Of a stretch of 64,000 nt of DNA, positions 27,904 through 37,854 are shown piece by piece. How positions within the stretch are numbered: the stretch's first letter is position 1; every line of letters begins with the position of its first letter. The notes beneath the pieces are model-generated. The model was not told the DNA's origin. It did no database searches and was given only the letters and a program-made list of their open reading frames with translations. Position numbers and translations under genes: made by a program. Origin of the DNA: Tatlockia sp. (GTDB lineage: Bacteria; Pseudomonadota; Gammaproteobacteria; Legionellales; Legionellaceae); contig JACCVV010000079.1 of the NCBI GenBank assembly GCA_013697955.1, positions 25,062 through 89,061 of the forward strand, given 5' to 3'.

Positions 27904-29403
27904 ATGAATTATAAAAATCTAATTAAGCGACATTTACGAATCAAATTTCTTTCCGCAGCCTTTTTAACTCTTTTCTTGAACGCAGGCTTTGCAATCGAAG
28001 TGCCCATTTATGATTTTCCCATTACCGCTTATTCCCAAAACTCGAATGACTATCTCTCCTCTAATCAGGAAAACTATAACCGGGCTTTACTAAACCCGGA
28101 TTATCAAAAATTGCAGTTGAAACAATTTTACAATCATTATTATGCAAGCGATGCTCATGGACTTTCGCCCTGGAGTGAGCAAATGGTGGTTTCGGCTTTA
28201 CCCTTAATGAAAAAAATTGTCCCTGAAATTCTGGAAGAATTTAATAATCAAAACAAATCAAACGATGAAAAACACTTTGCAGAAAATTTTAAAGAGCACA
28301 ACCAAAGGTGGTGGAACAAAATAAAAGAAAACCTGAATTTATACGCTTTGGAATCCACTAAATTCAAAGAGGACAATAGAGCAATTGCTATCAATAATAC
28401 CTTTGCTCGAGCTTTACCTGATTTATCACCTGACTTTTTCCATTCAAGCCTTCCTGGACAAGGCTTTCCCTTTGATAATTTACAAGAGTCAGCAATTTGG
28501 GCAGGAACCCCACTCTATGTTTTTTCGGTTTCAAAGGATAAAGCTTGGTCTTTGATTTTAACTCCCGACGGATATTTTGCTTGGGTTAAATCCAACGACA
28601 TTGCTTATGTTTCAACTGAATTTATTCATCAATGGCAGACAGCCGCAGAAAATGGTCTTATAGCGGTCACTCAAACCGAAACATCGATTTTAGATGAGCG
28701 GCAACAATTTCAGTTTACGGGCTATATCGGAGCTGTATTTCCTCAAGTTGAATCTAATAACCAGCAACGTTCGATCTTAATTCCTGTTAAAGATAGAAAT
28801 AATCAAGCGATGATTAAAATGGGTATCCTTAATAGGAAGGCATCCGCTTTAATGCCTTTAACTGCATCCCCAAAAAACCTCGTTAAAATAATCAACCAAT
28901 TAAAGAACCGGCCTTATGGGTGGGGCGGCGCCTTTTTTTTCAATGATTGTTCTCAGGAAATGAAGAGTCTGTTTACTCCTTTTGGTTTTTGGCTTCCCAG
29001 AAATTCGGCACACCAGGCCCAACTGGGCTCAACTCTTGATTTATCAAAAAATACCCTGGAAGAACGCCTCAAACTATTAAAGGAGAATGGGCATCCACTG
29101 ATGACGCTTATTTATATTGGCGGCCATATAATGCTCTATATTGGCAATAAAGAAACCAATAACATTAAAGAAGCAGCCATCACCTATCAGAATATCTGGG
29201 GTCTTTCCCCCTCTAGCCGTGACAAACGCTATGTCATCGGGCAATCCTTATTTTTTCCACTTCTTAAAAATTACCCGGAAAATCCAGACGCTAGCTCACT
29301 GGCAAGCAAACCGTATTTCAAACTGGTTTTCCTTGATGAACTGGGTTTAAAACAGGAATCACCTCAACATTTTGCAAAGCGATTTTTAGGGCAAGCTAAT
29401 TAG
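27904..29403 (+). CDS. Secreted SH3 / NlpC-P60 peptidoglycan hydrolase
   Basis: Start set at ATG 27904 because it opens a signal peptide (basic MNYKNLIKRHLRIKF, hydrophobic run, cleavage after NAGFA); the 36 earlier in-frame codons show no coding character. A roughly 200-residue N-terminal helical domain with 'GLSPWSEQMV' (SH3-associated, YcfS/YkfC-like) precedes SH3-like strands ('GTPLYVFSVSKDKAW', 'GYFAWVKSNDIAYV'). The NlpC/P60 domain has Cys349 in 'YGWGGAFFFNDCSQEM' and His408 in 'IGGHIMLYIG'. It probably cleaves gamma-D-Glu-diaminopimelate or related stem-peptide bonds in the periplasm. It lies downstream of the C69 gene, but the 240-base gap suggests its own promoter. Confidence 0.8.
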   Translation: MNYKNLIKRHLRIKFLSAAFLTLFLNAGFAIEVPIYDFPITAYSQNSNDYLSSNQENYNRALLNPDYQKLQLKQFYNHYYASDAHGLSPWSEQMVVSALPLMKKIVPEILEEFNNQNKSNDEKHFAENFKEHNQRWWNKIKENLNLYALESTKFKEDNRAIAINNTFARALPDLSPDFFHSSLPGQGFPFDNLQESAIWAGTPLYVFSVSKDKAWSLILTPDGYFAWVKSNDIAYVSTEFIHQWQTAAENGLIAVTQTETSILDERQQFQFTGYIGAVFPQVESNNQQRSILIPVKDRNNQAMIKMGILNRKASALMPLTASPKNLVKIINQLKNRPYGWGGAFFFNDCSQEMKSLFTPFGFWLPRNSAHQAQLGSTLDLSKNTLEERLKLLKENGHPLMTLIYIGGHIMLYIGNKETNNIKEAAITYQNIWGLSPSSRDKRYVIGQSLFFPLLKNYPENPDASSLASKPYFKLVFLDELGLKQESPQHFAKRFLGQAN

Positions 29404-29458
29404 CAAAATTAGGCCTTGTCTTTACATCAAGTGGCCGAGGGGCTGGCATAGGTTCTAT

Positions 29459-30112
29459 CTACAAGCTATAAATCTTTTCAGAACTCTGCTCAACTCCAGT
29501 ACAAGCAGCAATAGCTTTTGCCATCTCTAAAGTCAAACTAGTATTTAGTTCCAGATTAATAAAAACACGTTCATAAATTCTGTTTAAAGCTTTCAAAACG
29601 GTATCAGCGCTAAATATGCACTCAGTATTTTCAATGTCTGTTTTTGTAGCCTTGATTGCTTTGAAAATTTCACCATTAGTTTCAGCAATTAACCCTCGCC
29701 CCCAACTTAGCATTTTTGTAGAGTAATCCGAGTTGTTGTGAAGTAGAGTCTGGATTTCTTCAAGCGTATTAGCCCCTGCAAATTCGTTGGGAAATTTTTG
29801 TTTGAGATTCTCCAGTGCATTTTTTTCGTCAGCTGATAAAGAATAAGTAAGAGTACCCTTATTTTTTAATTGAGTTTGAATGTCTCTTGATAATTGACAG
29901 TAATGATCCATAAATTTCTTTAATTCCTCAGGATTAATACCCAACCTTAACGCTTCTTTTTCTGTATAAGCTTGGATCATCTTTTCAACTGCTTCATCAA
30001 AAATTTCTTTTTGCAAGGATTGTTTTGCAAGAAATATGAAAGCTGTTGCGGCTAAGGCTGGTTTTAAATGAGTATCAAGAAAGATAAGTGGGTCAGGTTT
30101 GAAATGAAACAT
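29459..30112 (-). CDS. Hypothetical helical protein, 217 aa
   Basis: No family recognised. The N-terminus (MFHFKPDPLIFLDTHLKPAL) is followed by 'AATAFIFLAKQ', which is too short and too mixed for a convincing membrane helix. The rest is a series of Lys/Glu/Ala-rich helices ('FDEAVEKMIQAYTEKEALRL', 'LENLKQKFPNEFAGANTLEE'). Gene end is convergent with the NlpC/P60 gene, 55 bases apart. Nothing in the neighbourhood indicates a role. Confidence 0.55.
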   Translation of the reverse strand: MFHFKPDPLIFLDTHLKPALAATAFIFLAKQSLQKEIFDEAVEKMIQAYTEKEALRLGINPEELKKFMDHYCQLSRDIQTQLKNKGTLTYSLSADEKNALENLKQKFPNEFAGANTLEEIQTLLHNNSDYSTKMLSWGRGLIAETNGEIFKAIKATKTDIENTECIFSADTVLKALNRIYERVFINLELNTSLTLEMAKAIAACTGVEQSSEKIYSL

Positions 30113-30580
30113 ACAGTTCCTATTAATTAAAAAAGTCGAAAGAGTATCATAAATTGTACTTTTGGACTTCTTAGAATGAGTATTTTTCCAAAATATGCTT
30201 TTTATTAATACAATTGGTGGCCCTTTTACTGTTTCACAGCTCTACTATTAACTGCTCTTGAGCTTTTGAATAGTAATCCAATCAATTGGAGCAAAAGATA
30301 AATTATCAACTAATGTGCATAAAAGGTTTATCGAAGAAGTAATAAGTCCACTATGTTTAAATCAATAATTCCACCTGTCACCTTTGTAATATTTTTTAGC
30401 TTTTTCAAAATATAGTACTGAAGGGTGTTATTAGTTTTTAATTTAGAAAATTATCTTTGCCAAAATTAATACAATGAATTACCATTCAGCCCAAAATTAG
30501 AATGATGAATTTGGCGTCACTCTGTTCATTTAAAATCTAATCAAAGTAGTTGCTTACAATCCAGTTAAGGAAATAGGTTA
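30113..30580. other. Gene-free interval between divergent genes
   Basis: About 470 AT-rich bases upstream of both the 217-residue gene (minus) and the MATE-like gene (plus). No open frame with a ribosome site, RNA gene or IS end was found; promoters for both genes are expected here but none could be assigned. Confidence 0.4.
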
Positions 30581-32455
30581 ATGCGTGTCATTGAGATCTC
30601 AGATCAGCAATTACGAAAAATTTCTAATGAAATAGAAATGGAAATCCTTATTAAAAAGCTACCCCTATTAGCGCCGGAAGAATCACTATCTTTTGAAGCA
30701 ACTAATGGAAATCTCTATATTATAGAAACTGATGAGGATATCACCGAGATACAATCATCGATTGAAAAAGGCGCGTTCGCTGGGGAATGGAAAATTTTAT
30801 TGGATGGTCCTTCTTATAACGAGGGAACCTCGCTTCTGCAACCGCCCGAACCCGATTTACCTCAGACTCAAAAAGACATCACTATAAATATTTTAAAAAT
30901 AGCTTTACCAATTACCGGTGTGGTTGCCATTACTGTAGCAACCAATTATGTAACCAGTATTTTTCTAGGCAATTACAATACTCAATTATTAGCTTCAATG
31001 GCCATCATTGAAGCGCTGGAATCACCTCTCTCGCAGATCTGTCAATTTACTTTATATCCAATCTCACCTTTAATTGGACATTATAAAGACACATCCCCTG
31101 AAACTGTGGGTAAAATTATGCAACAGGGTTATTTAGTCAGCATGGTTGCATCAGTTCCCTCACTTTTAATCAGGTATTTTTCAAAATCGATTTTATTAGC
31201 TTTGAAACAACCTTCTTCGCTTGTTGGCCATGCTGAAGCTTATTTCCTTGCATCCATGTGGGGTTTTCCTGCAACTATTCTTGTTTCAGCGGATGAGCAA
31301 TTATTATTGGCTTCGGATAAAAAATTACTTTATGTGATCATGAGCCTGGCTGACCTCACGGTTACCTTAGGCTTAGGATATATTTTAATGTATGGCAAGC
31401 TTGGATTTCCTGAGCTGGGCATGGCAAGCCTTGGATATGCTTCAGCTGCGCGTTCCTGGCTTTCATTTGCTGTTTACAAGTTATATTTTATAGCGAATCA
31501 GGATTTCAAAAACTATAAATTATTTAACCTTTCGGTAAAAAACACAGTTTTCGAATTGAGCAACTTTCTCAAAATATCTCTACCTGTTTCTTTTCAAATT
31601 CTTTCTAAAAGCAGTTTTTTGTTTACCTCAAATATGTTGTTGGGCAGCAGATATGGGGTTTCAACATTAGTGGCGATACAAGTAGTATCAAGATATTTAT
31701 CCTTTGCTAACCTGCCAGTTCAAGCGCTTGCTTTAGCTACCTCGATACAGGTTGGTATTAACTTGGGCCAAGGAAATCTTGTATACATTTCCCGCTATGG
31801 AAACACAGGAGTATTGCTAGGGCTTTGCCATACAGGTCTATTATTCGCAATAAGTGCATCCTTACCTAAACTTCTGGCTAAACCTTTTATAGATGTAAAT
31901 GATCCAAAAAATTCAGCCACGGTTGACTTATTGCCTCCTTTTTTCATGGTACTAATGGGCGCGCAAATGCTGGAAGCAATTGACACGATAAGTGTAGGTG
32001 CATTAAGAGGATTAACCGATACTGCTGCGCCAATGCTAATCGGCATTATTAGCACTTGGGGATTTGCTTTTCCTCTGGTCTTTGTAATGGTCAATAACTA
32101 TGGGGCTGTAGCCACCTTGTCATCAATGATGTCAGGGCTAGCCCTTAGTCATGCGCTCGACTGGGGACGCTGGTATATTCAAAGTTCAACAGAGGAACTG
32201 GAGCAATCCATTGAATCAGAATCGTCGGAAAGTACAGAGCCTGGCAATTCGGTTATCTCAAACTGTATACGTTTTTTCAAACCCAAGCGATATAACATTA
32301 TTTCACAAGTCAAAAAGATTCATGATGCAGATACACTGACAGTGAGTAATGATGAATTCGTACACCTCAATGAACAGGAGCCAATGGACTTAAACCAAGA
32401 CGAATTGGAGATATCTGATGAAGAGTTCAGACGTTGCAGATGCACCCTCTTTTGA
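30581..32455 (+). CDS. MATE-family transporter with extra N-terminal domain and C-terminal CaaX-like box
   Basis: 624 residues. Residues about 105-510 form a MATE-type multidrug/organic-cation exporter core: repeated membrane helices, a long 'LKIALPITGVVAITVATNYV' first helix, 'GNYNTQLLASMAI', and in the second half 'LKISLPVSFQILSKSSF', 'QVVSRYLSFANLPVQALALA' and 'VGALRGLTDTAAPML'. Two parts are foreign to ordinary MATE pumps: a 100-residue soluble N-terminus ('ISDQQLRKISNEIEMEILIK') and a 110-residue cytosolic tail rich in Glu/Asp/Ser ('LNQDELEISDEEF') that ends R-R-C-R-C-T-L-F, a perfect C-a-a-X form. Such tails are prenylated by eukaryotic enzymes and occur on Legionella effectors (established). 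Translocation of this one is inference. Confidence 0.7.
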   Translation: MRVIEISDQQLRKISNEIEMEILIKKLPLLAPEESLSFEATNGNLYIIETDEDITEIQSSIEKGAFAGEWKILLDGPSYNEGTSLLQPPEPDLPQTQKDITINILKIALPITGVVAITVATNYVTSIFLGNYNTQLLASMAIIEALESPLSQICQFTLYPISPLIGHYKDTSPETVGKIMQQGYLVSMVASVPSLLIRYFSKSILLALKQPSSLVGHAEAYFLASMWGFPATILVSADEQLLLASDKKLLYVIMSLADLTVTLGLGYILMYGKLGFPELGMASLGYASAARSWLSFAVYKLYFIANQDFKNYKLFNLSVKNTVFELSNFLKISLPVSFQILSKSSFLFTSNMLLGSRYGVSTLVAIQVVSRYLSFANLPVQALALATSIQVGINLGQGNLVYISRYGNTGVLLGLCHTGLLFAISASLPKLLAKPFIDVNDPKNSATVDLLPPFFMVLMGAQMLEAIDTISVGALRGLTDTAAPMLIGIISTWGFAFPLVFVMVNNYGAVATLSSMMSGLALSHALDWGRWYIQSSTEELEQSIESESSESTEPGNSVISNCIRFFKPKRYNIISQVKKIHDADTLTVSNDEFVHLNEQEPMDLNQDELEISDEEFRRCRCTLF

Positions 32456-32503
32456 TCTGAAAGGATGGCCTTATGAAGTGGCATAGTTAATTTGGCCACC
32501 TAA

Positions 32504-33361
<858 letters not shown>

Positions 33362-33767
33362 TGGATTTCATCGATACTATGACCCATCTGACTTCCTTTC
33401 CTCTTTTCAATTTCCTCGGATTTTAATCTTGGCTAGTCCAGTGTTTTACTGAAAAACTTCCAAAACTGGGGTTTCAATATTAACCAGTTAATTGTAAAAA
33501 TTAAAAAACTAATTAATCAGATATTTTCCGATAAAACCGAAATCCCAGTTTTTGTCACTTCTTTCAATCGACCCTACATGCTCGAGACAAGACGTGGGCT
33601 TGGGCGGTGTGCTGGAAAACTAGCCCGCACCGTTCTTAGAGGGCTGCTCTTCAGTAATGAAAGTGCTTACTCGACTATTTATAAAAGTGATCCGTTACAG
33701 CTAGGCCAAACATGAACTGAATTCTTGTTACTTGCCATTTTGAGTTAGAAGATGATTAGTTATAAAT
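33362..33767. other. Gene-free interval in IS graveyard
   Basis: No supported gene. Around 33590-33690 the base composition is richer in G+C than its surroundings (GGGCTTGGGCGGTGTGCTGG), which suggests a remnant of yet another mobile sequence, but I cannot identify it. Confidence 0.35.
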
Positions 33768-34163
33768 CTAAAAACCTCGCCTCTTAAAAGTACATTCACT
33801 TATGGATGCAGTACACTTTCCCATAAACCATAAAGTATTTATACCAGGTGGTGAATCAGGTTCAAACTGCACAAACGATATAGATCTAATAACCAAAGGT
33901 GTAAGACCGTAGGTACATGTTACATTGCCATTTTCTATTTCTGCACTTATAAATTGTGCTGCTACCCTGTCTGAGGTTAGAAAAATATATAAAATATCTG
34001 AGGTTATATCATCCAACAAAGTGCCGGTAGTTTTTTCAATTTTCGGGCATACTTGTGAAGATGTAACACAGGCTTGATTGGGACAAGTTAATTGTTTAGA
34101 GAAACCGATAATTGGTAATGTGAAATTTAATAAGAGCACCAAAATTTTTAGTTTAAATTCCAT
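33768..34163 (-). CDS. Small secreted Cys-rich protein, function unknown
   Basis: 131 residues: signal peptide (MEFKLKILVLLLNFTLPIIGFS) and a mature domain of about 108 residues with six Cys, starting 'LTCPNQACV'. Conserved-looking points are 'CP', a central 'NGNVTCTYGL' and a C-terminal Cys pair in 'GKCTASISECTF'. A similar plan (CP near the N-terminus, then 'ACNYTNG') is seen in the small secreted protein at 35921, so the two may be distant relatives, both resembling periplasmic DUF3757-type proteins; that assignment is tentative. It sits between IS3 and IS6 remnants and may have been carried in by them. Confidence 0.55.
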   Translation of the reverse strand: MEFKLKILVLLLNFTLPIIGFSKQLTCPNQACVTSSQVCPKIEKTTGTLLDDITSDILYIFLTSDRVAAQFISAEIENGNVTCTYGLTPLVIRSISFVQFEPDSPPGINTLWFMGKCTASISECTFKRRGF

Positions 34164-34393
34164 TGTTTATGCACTTCCATTTTAATGTATTTAAGATTGA
34201 AATTATAAGTATTTCTAGAAACAAATATTCTGATACAATTAAGGTCTGAAATTTTTTAGCCTTAAATATTATTTAAACACAAATAATAATACAATTTATT
34301 AAGTTTAAAAGCCACTGTTGAGTTTGAAGGCAGGCAAAGTCAAATGAAGAACTTATCAAGCCGTTATCCTACAATTCTGTCTTAAGAAATAAC

Positions 34394-35212
34394 GGCACGT
34401 TGCAAAAATCATCTCTGTTATACAATCCCTAATTTTGATAAGAACTTTTATGAGCTCTAAAAATACAAGAGACTTTAAATGGCGCCGATTTCATGGAGAA
34501 ATGATACTGCAATGCGTACGATGGTATTGCAAATATGGGATTAGCTATAGAGATTGAGAAGAAATGATGACTGAGCGTGGCATATCAGTAGATCACACCA
34601 TGGTTTATCGCTGGGTTCAGCACTATGCGCCTGAGCTAAAGAAAAGACTTGACAGGTATAAAAAACGCTATTCCAGCCGTTGGCAACTGGATGAGACTTA
34701 TATCAAAATTAAAGGGAATGGAAATGTTTATACAGAGCTATTGATGAATGCGGCAATACCATTGATTTTTAACTTTCCCACCGGCGCAATGCAAAAGCCT
34801 AGAAGCGATTTCTGAAAAAACTTATTAAAAATAATCCAACCTGTGACTTAGCATCATTAATACTGATAAAAATCCAGCCCACACTCAGGCTATTCGAAAT
34901 TAAAACAGGAAGGCCATCTTTCTAAACAGGTACAGCATCATCAAATTAAGTACCGTAACAATCGGCTGGATGCAGACCATGGCAAGCTTAAGCAACTTAT
35001 TAATTCAGTGCGAGGATTCCAATCCATGAAAACCGCTTATGCAACTATTAAAGGCTTTGAAATTATGCGAATGTTTAAGAAGGGACAATTTAAAATTTAG
35101 ATGTACGGTACTCGGAACGAAGTTTCATCATCAATGAACAATTTAGCATTTATGGCTGACTTGCGCCTAAAGTTCATGATCTCTCCTCTTCCATATTATT
35201 TGCAACGGAGCC
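34394..35212 (+). mobile_element. IS6-family element, decayed, with both inverted repeats
   Basis: Left end GGCACGTTGCAAA (34394 on) and right end TTTGCAACGGAGCC (35199-35212) are imperfect inverted repeats of the GGCxCxGTTGCAAA type used by the IS6/IS26 family, and the 819-base length matches the family (about 0.8 kb). The transposase between them is broken. The 8 bases on each side (GAAATAAC and CAAAATAC) do not form an exact target duplication, so the insertion is old or rearranged. Confidence 0.75.
34451..35100 (+). pseudogene. IS6-family transposase, inactivated
   Basis: Begins 'MSSKNTRDFKWRRFHGEMIL' and continues 'CVRWYCKYGISYRD' before a stop, then 'MMTERGISVDHTMVYRWVQHY', 'WQLDETYIKIKGNGNVYTEL' (first catalytic Asp in W-x-x-D-E-T-Y-I/V-K), a disrupted middle, and 'NNRLDADHGKLKQLINSVRG' with 'FQSMKTAYATIKGFEIMRMF' at the end. 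These are the standard blocks of IS6/IS26 transposases. At least two stops and a frameshift separate them. Confidence 0.78.
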
Positions 35213-35920
35213 CAAAATACTTTATGCATGTTGCTTTTCGGCATGCAAAGCCAAAAAAAATTAAAATTTTATATGAAACGTGCTGCACTATTTGTTCGTG
35301 TAATATTTACATTAGGAACTAAAGAATTAAGGTCTGAATTATGAACAACGGCACCTATGCTATGTCCATCATAGTCAATAAGCACCATAATAATCAGAAT
35401 AATAATCTTCTCTAATTTAGCTTTCCATTGCCTACTGCACCTTCTTCAATCGCTATTTTATAAAAAGCGTCAACAATTCTCTTGTATCATGATCCAGTTT
35501 AATCTACGATTAAAATCAATACCTTAGTCTGGTTAATGATTTTAAAATAAATATCATTAATTCAGCTCATGAATTAAAATCAATGTTAGATTGGGCTCTT
35601 TCTTAGAACTCAATTTTGTCGATTTCTTCTTGAAATGCTGCGCATGGATTTTTATCAAGGTTTGAATATAGCACGTTACGCAATGAGCACTACCGCGAAG
35701 AAAAAAAAGTTCAAACTTATGAATATATTAAACTGGGAATAAATATCAAACCTATGCTCGTTATCCTGATCAACTGTCTCCAGATCAACTCGACAAATTT
35801 TTTAAACTTGACGATCAGGGATCTGGATTAATCGATGCCTATTACAACTATTGTTTGAATATTTCTTTATTATGAAAAAGCGATTTGAGTACGATGAAAT
35901 GAGGTTACTAACTGGAGACA
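35213..35920. other. Gene-free interval, IS debris
   Basis: About 700 bases without an intact gene. One stretch near 35745-35835 resembles a transposase N-terminus (separate entry). The remainder is AT-rich with no ribosome-site-supported frame. Confidence 0.4.
35745..35835 (+). mobile_element. Possible Tn3-family transposase N-terminal fragment
   Basis: One frame reads 'YQTYARYPDQLSPDQLDKFF' followed by K-L-D-D-Q. Tn3-type transposases (DUF4158 domain) begin with a comparable Y-x-R-Y/F ... L-S-P-x-Q-L-x-x-x-F-x-L-D-D stretch. The frame then loses similarity and stops. Short fragment, so the call is tentative. Confidence 0.35.
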
Positions 35921-36358
35921 ATGGTGAAACATGAAAAAGCAATAATATACCTGTCTATTCTATTACTATCTAATTCGAGTTTTGCGGATATGATAAAAAT
36001 ATGCCCTAACCCGGAAGCAGTAGTCGAAGCCTCACGCAATATAGGAACCACGCCAACAGATTTTATTGATCCATCTTTAGGCGGAATGATTTTATTTTGT
36101 AATAATGATAGCTCAGGTCGGGTTGCAACTTTTTCTTCCGTCAGTATTATCCGAAATCGAAGAGAGTTAGCTTGCAATTACACCAATGGATGTGTCCTTA
36201 GAAGTCTGGGTTATTGGACGGATAAAGGTTCTGGTTGGTCGGGTACCTTTCTTGATAAATTTTGTGGAAATACAGGTGGGGAAGCCAATAGAATTAGATG
36301 TACATTCTCTGGTTTGGGTTTACCAAATTTTAATTTTATACTCTATCCAGGAGCCTGA
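35921..36358 (+). CDS. Small secreted protein, function unknown
   Basis: 145 residues; GGAG lies four bases before the ATG. Signal peptide (about 1-22, ending SNSSFA), then a mature domain with six Cys: 'MIKICPNPEAVVEASRNIGT', 'MILFCNN', 'ELACNYTNGCVL', 'DKFCGNTGGEANRIRCTFSG'. The plan recalls the 131-residue protein on the other strand at 33768-34163, and both lie among IS remnants. Secretion to the periplasm or outside is expected. No enzyme motif is visible. Confidence 0.58.
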   Translation: MVKHEKAIIYLSILLLSNSSFADMIKICPNPEAVVEASRNIGTTPTDFIDPSLGGMILFCNNDSSGRVATFSSVSIIRNRRELACNYTNGCVLRSLGYWTDKGSGWSGTFLDKFCGNTGGEANRIRCTFSGLGLPNFNFILYPGA

Positions 36359-36690
36359 AGTCCAAACACCAGAAACGTGCGCTAAAGAACAAAATTTAAT
36401 CATATTATTTGATAAAACATCTTTTGCTTTTTATAACTTCAGGCATTAATCATGAATGATATATCTTTTTATATAGTGAGTATTTTGTTAGTCCTGGCAA
36501 TCCCGAACTTGCGCCTTGTTGCAAACTCTAGAACTACCAAATTAAATGGCTCAAAATTCTACTAAATTGGATTATAACAACAGGTAAATTCAAACGGCTT
36601 AGGCTCGGCCTGTCCATTTAAATGTTAATAGTAACCTTCATTTTTAAGTAATAAATTAAGATTAAGTAAATTATCTACCTCATACAAATA
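36359..36690. other. Gene-free interval
   Basis: AT-rich spacer between the small secreted protein gene and the IS256 left end. A 37-codon hydrophobic frame at 36452 has no ribosome site and is not called. Confidence 0.4.
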
Positions 36691-37593
36691 GAGCCTGAAA
36701 AAAAATTGTGTAACTGCAAATTCTAAATTAACTTATCGCGAAGCAATGAGAATAAAAATAAGGAAAAAGCAGTGTAGCAACAATTTGATATTAGACCTGA
36801 ATTAATTGATGAATTAGCAAAATCAATTAAAACGGAAAAAGATTTAGCAGCGTTATCTTAAAACCTTCTTAAACTGACTGTTGAACCTGCGATGCATGCT
36901 GAATTAGAAGAGCATCTTGGTTATGAAAAGCATGATAAGTCTATAAAAAATTCAACTAATAGCCGAAATGGCTACTCCCCAAAAACTTTGAAAGGCTATT
37001 AACTGAACTTAAGCAGCGAGGCGTAAACGATATTTTTGTTGCCTGCGTTGATGGACTCAAGGTCTTTCCTGAGGCCATTAATGCAGTTTTCCCCAACATA
37101 AGTGTGCAGCTTTGTATTGTTCATTTGGTTCGAAATTCATTGCGCTACGTGCCTCACAAAGACATGAAGGCAGTTGCTTCCGATTTAAAAGCTATTTATC
37201 GTGCAGCTACTCTTGAATCTGCAGAAGCCGCCTTGCTTGAATTTGGGGAAAAATGGGATAAAAAGTACCCAGCTATCTCTCGCTCCTGGAATAACCATTG
37301 GCAAAATAGTTTAACTTTATTTGCCTTCCCAGAAGAAATTCGTAAAATCATTTACACGACCAATGCGATTGAATCACTTAATTCAGTCATTCGAAAAGCG
37401 ATTAATAATCGGAAAATTTTTCCTTCAGACCGTTCGGCTTTAAAAATAGTCTACTTAGCAACACAAAAAGCCTCCCAAAAATGGACTATGTCACTGCGAG
37501 ATCGGAGAGCTGCTATGAATCATTTTGCTATCGAATTTGAAGGAAGATTCTCAATGTAAAAATGGGTAGTTACACAAAATTATTTACAGGGTC
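36691..37593 (+). mobile_element. IS256-family element, internally deleted, both inverted repeats present
   Basis: Left end GAGCCTGAAAAAAAATTGTG (36691 on) pairs with right end CACAAAATTATTTACAGGGTC (37573-37593); these match the GAGCCTGTAAATAATTTTGTG terminus typical of this IS group. A second right-end copy lies at 37826-37846. The transposase inside has lost a central block and carries stops. Confidence 0.75.
36780..37559 (+). pseudogene. IS256-family (mutator-type) transposase, inactivated
   Basis: The 5' fragment reads 'RPELIDELAKSIKTEKDLAA' and 'TVEPAMHAELEEHLGYEKHD', then 'SRNGYSPKTLKG', the normal start of IS256 transposases. About 140 codons are then missing. The 3' fragment resumes in another frame with 'FVACVDGLKVFPEAINAVFP', 'QLCIVHLVRNSLRYVPHKDM' (including the C-x2-H signature) and 'YTTNAIESLNSVIRKAINNR' holding the catalytic Glu, to the natural end 'AIEFEGRF'. 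The first catalytic Asp region falls in the deleted part, so it is inactive. Confidence 0.8.
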
Positions 37594-37825
37594 TGAAAAT
37601 GAGACTTTATTAAAGGGTGGTACATACCCCGAGGACGTAATGAGCTACTCCCATCTACGCTTCTCATTATGTTGCATTCTGAATGTGTAACTTCATCTGC
37701 CATCACTCAATTTAATTTAACGATGCTCAATCACTTCAACTTTCGTTTACGGCCTGCCTATCCCTGTCTACGCTTAATCTCTAGCATTCGCAGCAACTAG
37801 TAAATCAGCGCTTCGTTGCGCTCTT

Positions 37826-37846
37826 CACAAAATTATTTACAGGCTC
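37826..37846. repeat. Solo IS256-type inverted-repeat end next to the NRPS operon
   Basis: CACAAAATTATTTACAGGCTC repeats the right end of the IS256-type element 253 bases away, with the more canonical GGCTC terminus. It ends eight bases before the P450 stop codon, so it marks the distal boundary of the biosynthetic operon. The 232 bases between the two ends hold no supported gene. Confidence 0.7.
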
Positions 37847-37854
37847 AAAAAATT

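Noticed and set aside
33590..33690. G+C-rich stretch as a group II intron or transposon gene
   Set aside because: No catalytic motif or intron structure could be read; only composition stands out.
34386..35220. 8-bp target duplication around the IS6 element
   Set aside because: GAAATAAC and CAAAATAC differ at three or more positions, so no true duplication is claimed.
36452..36565. 37-codon hydrophobic frame as a small membrane protein
   Set aside because: No ribosome binding site and it lies in AT-rich IS debris where such frames arise by chance.
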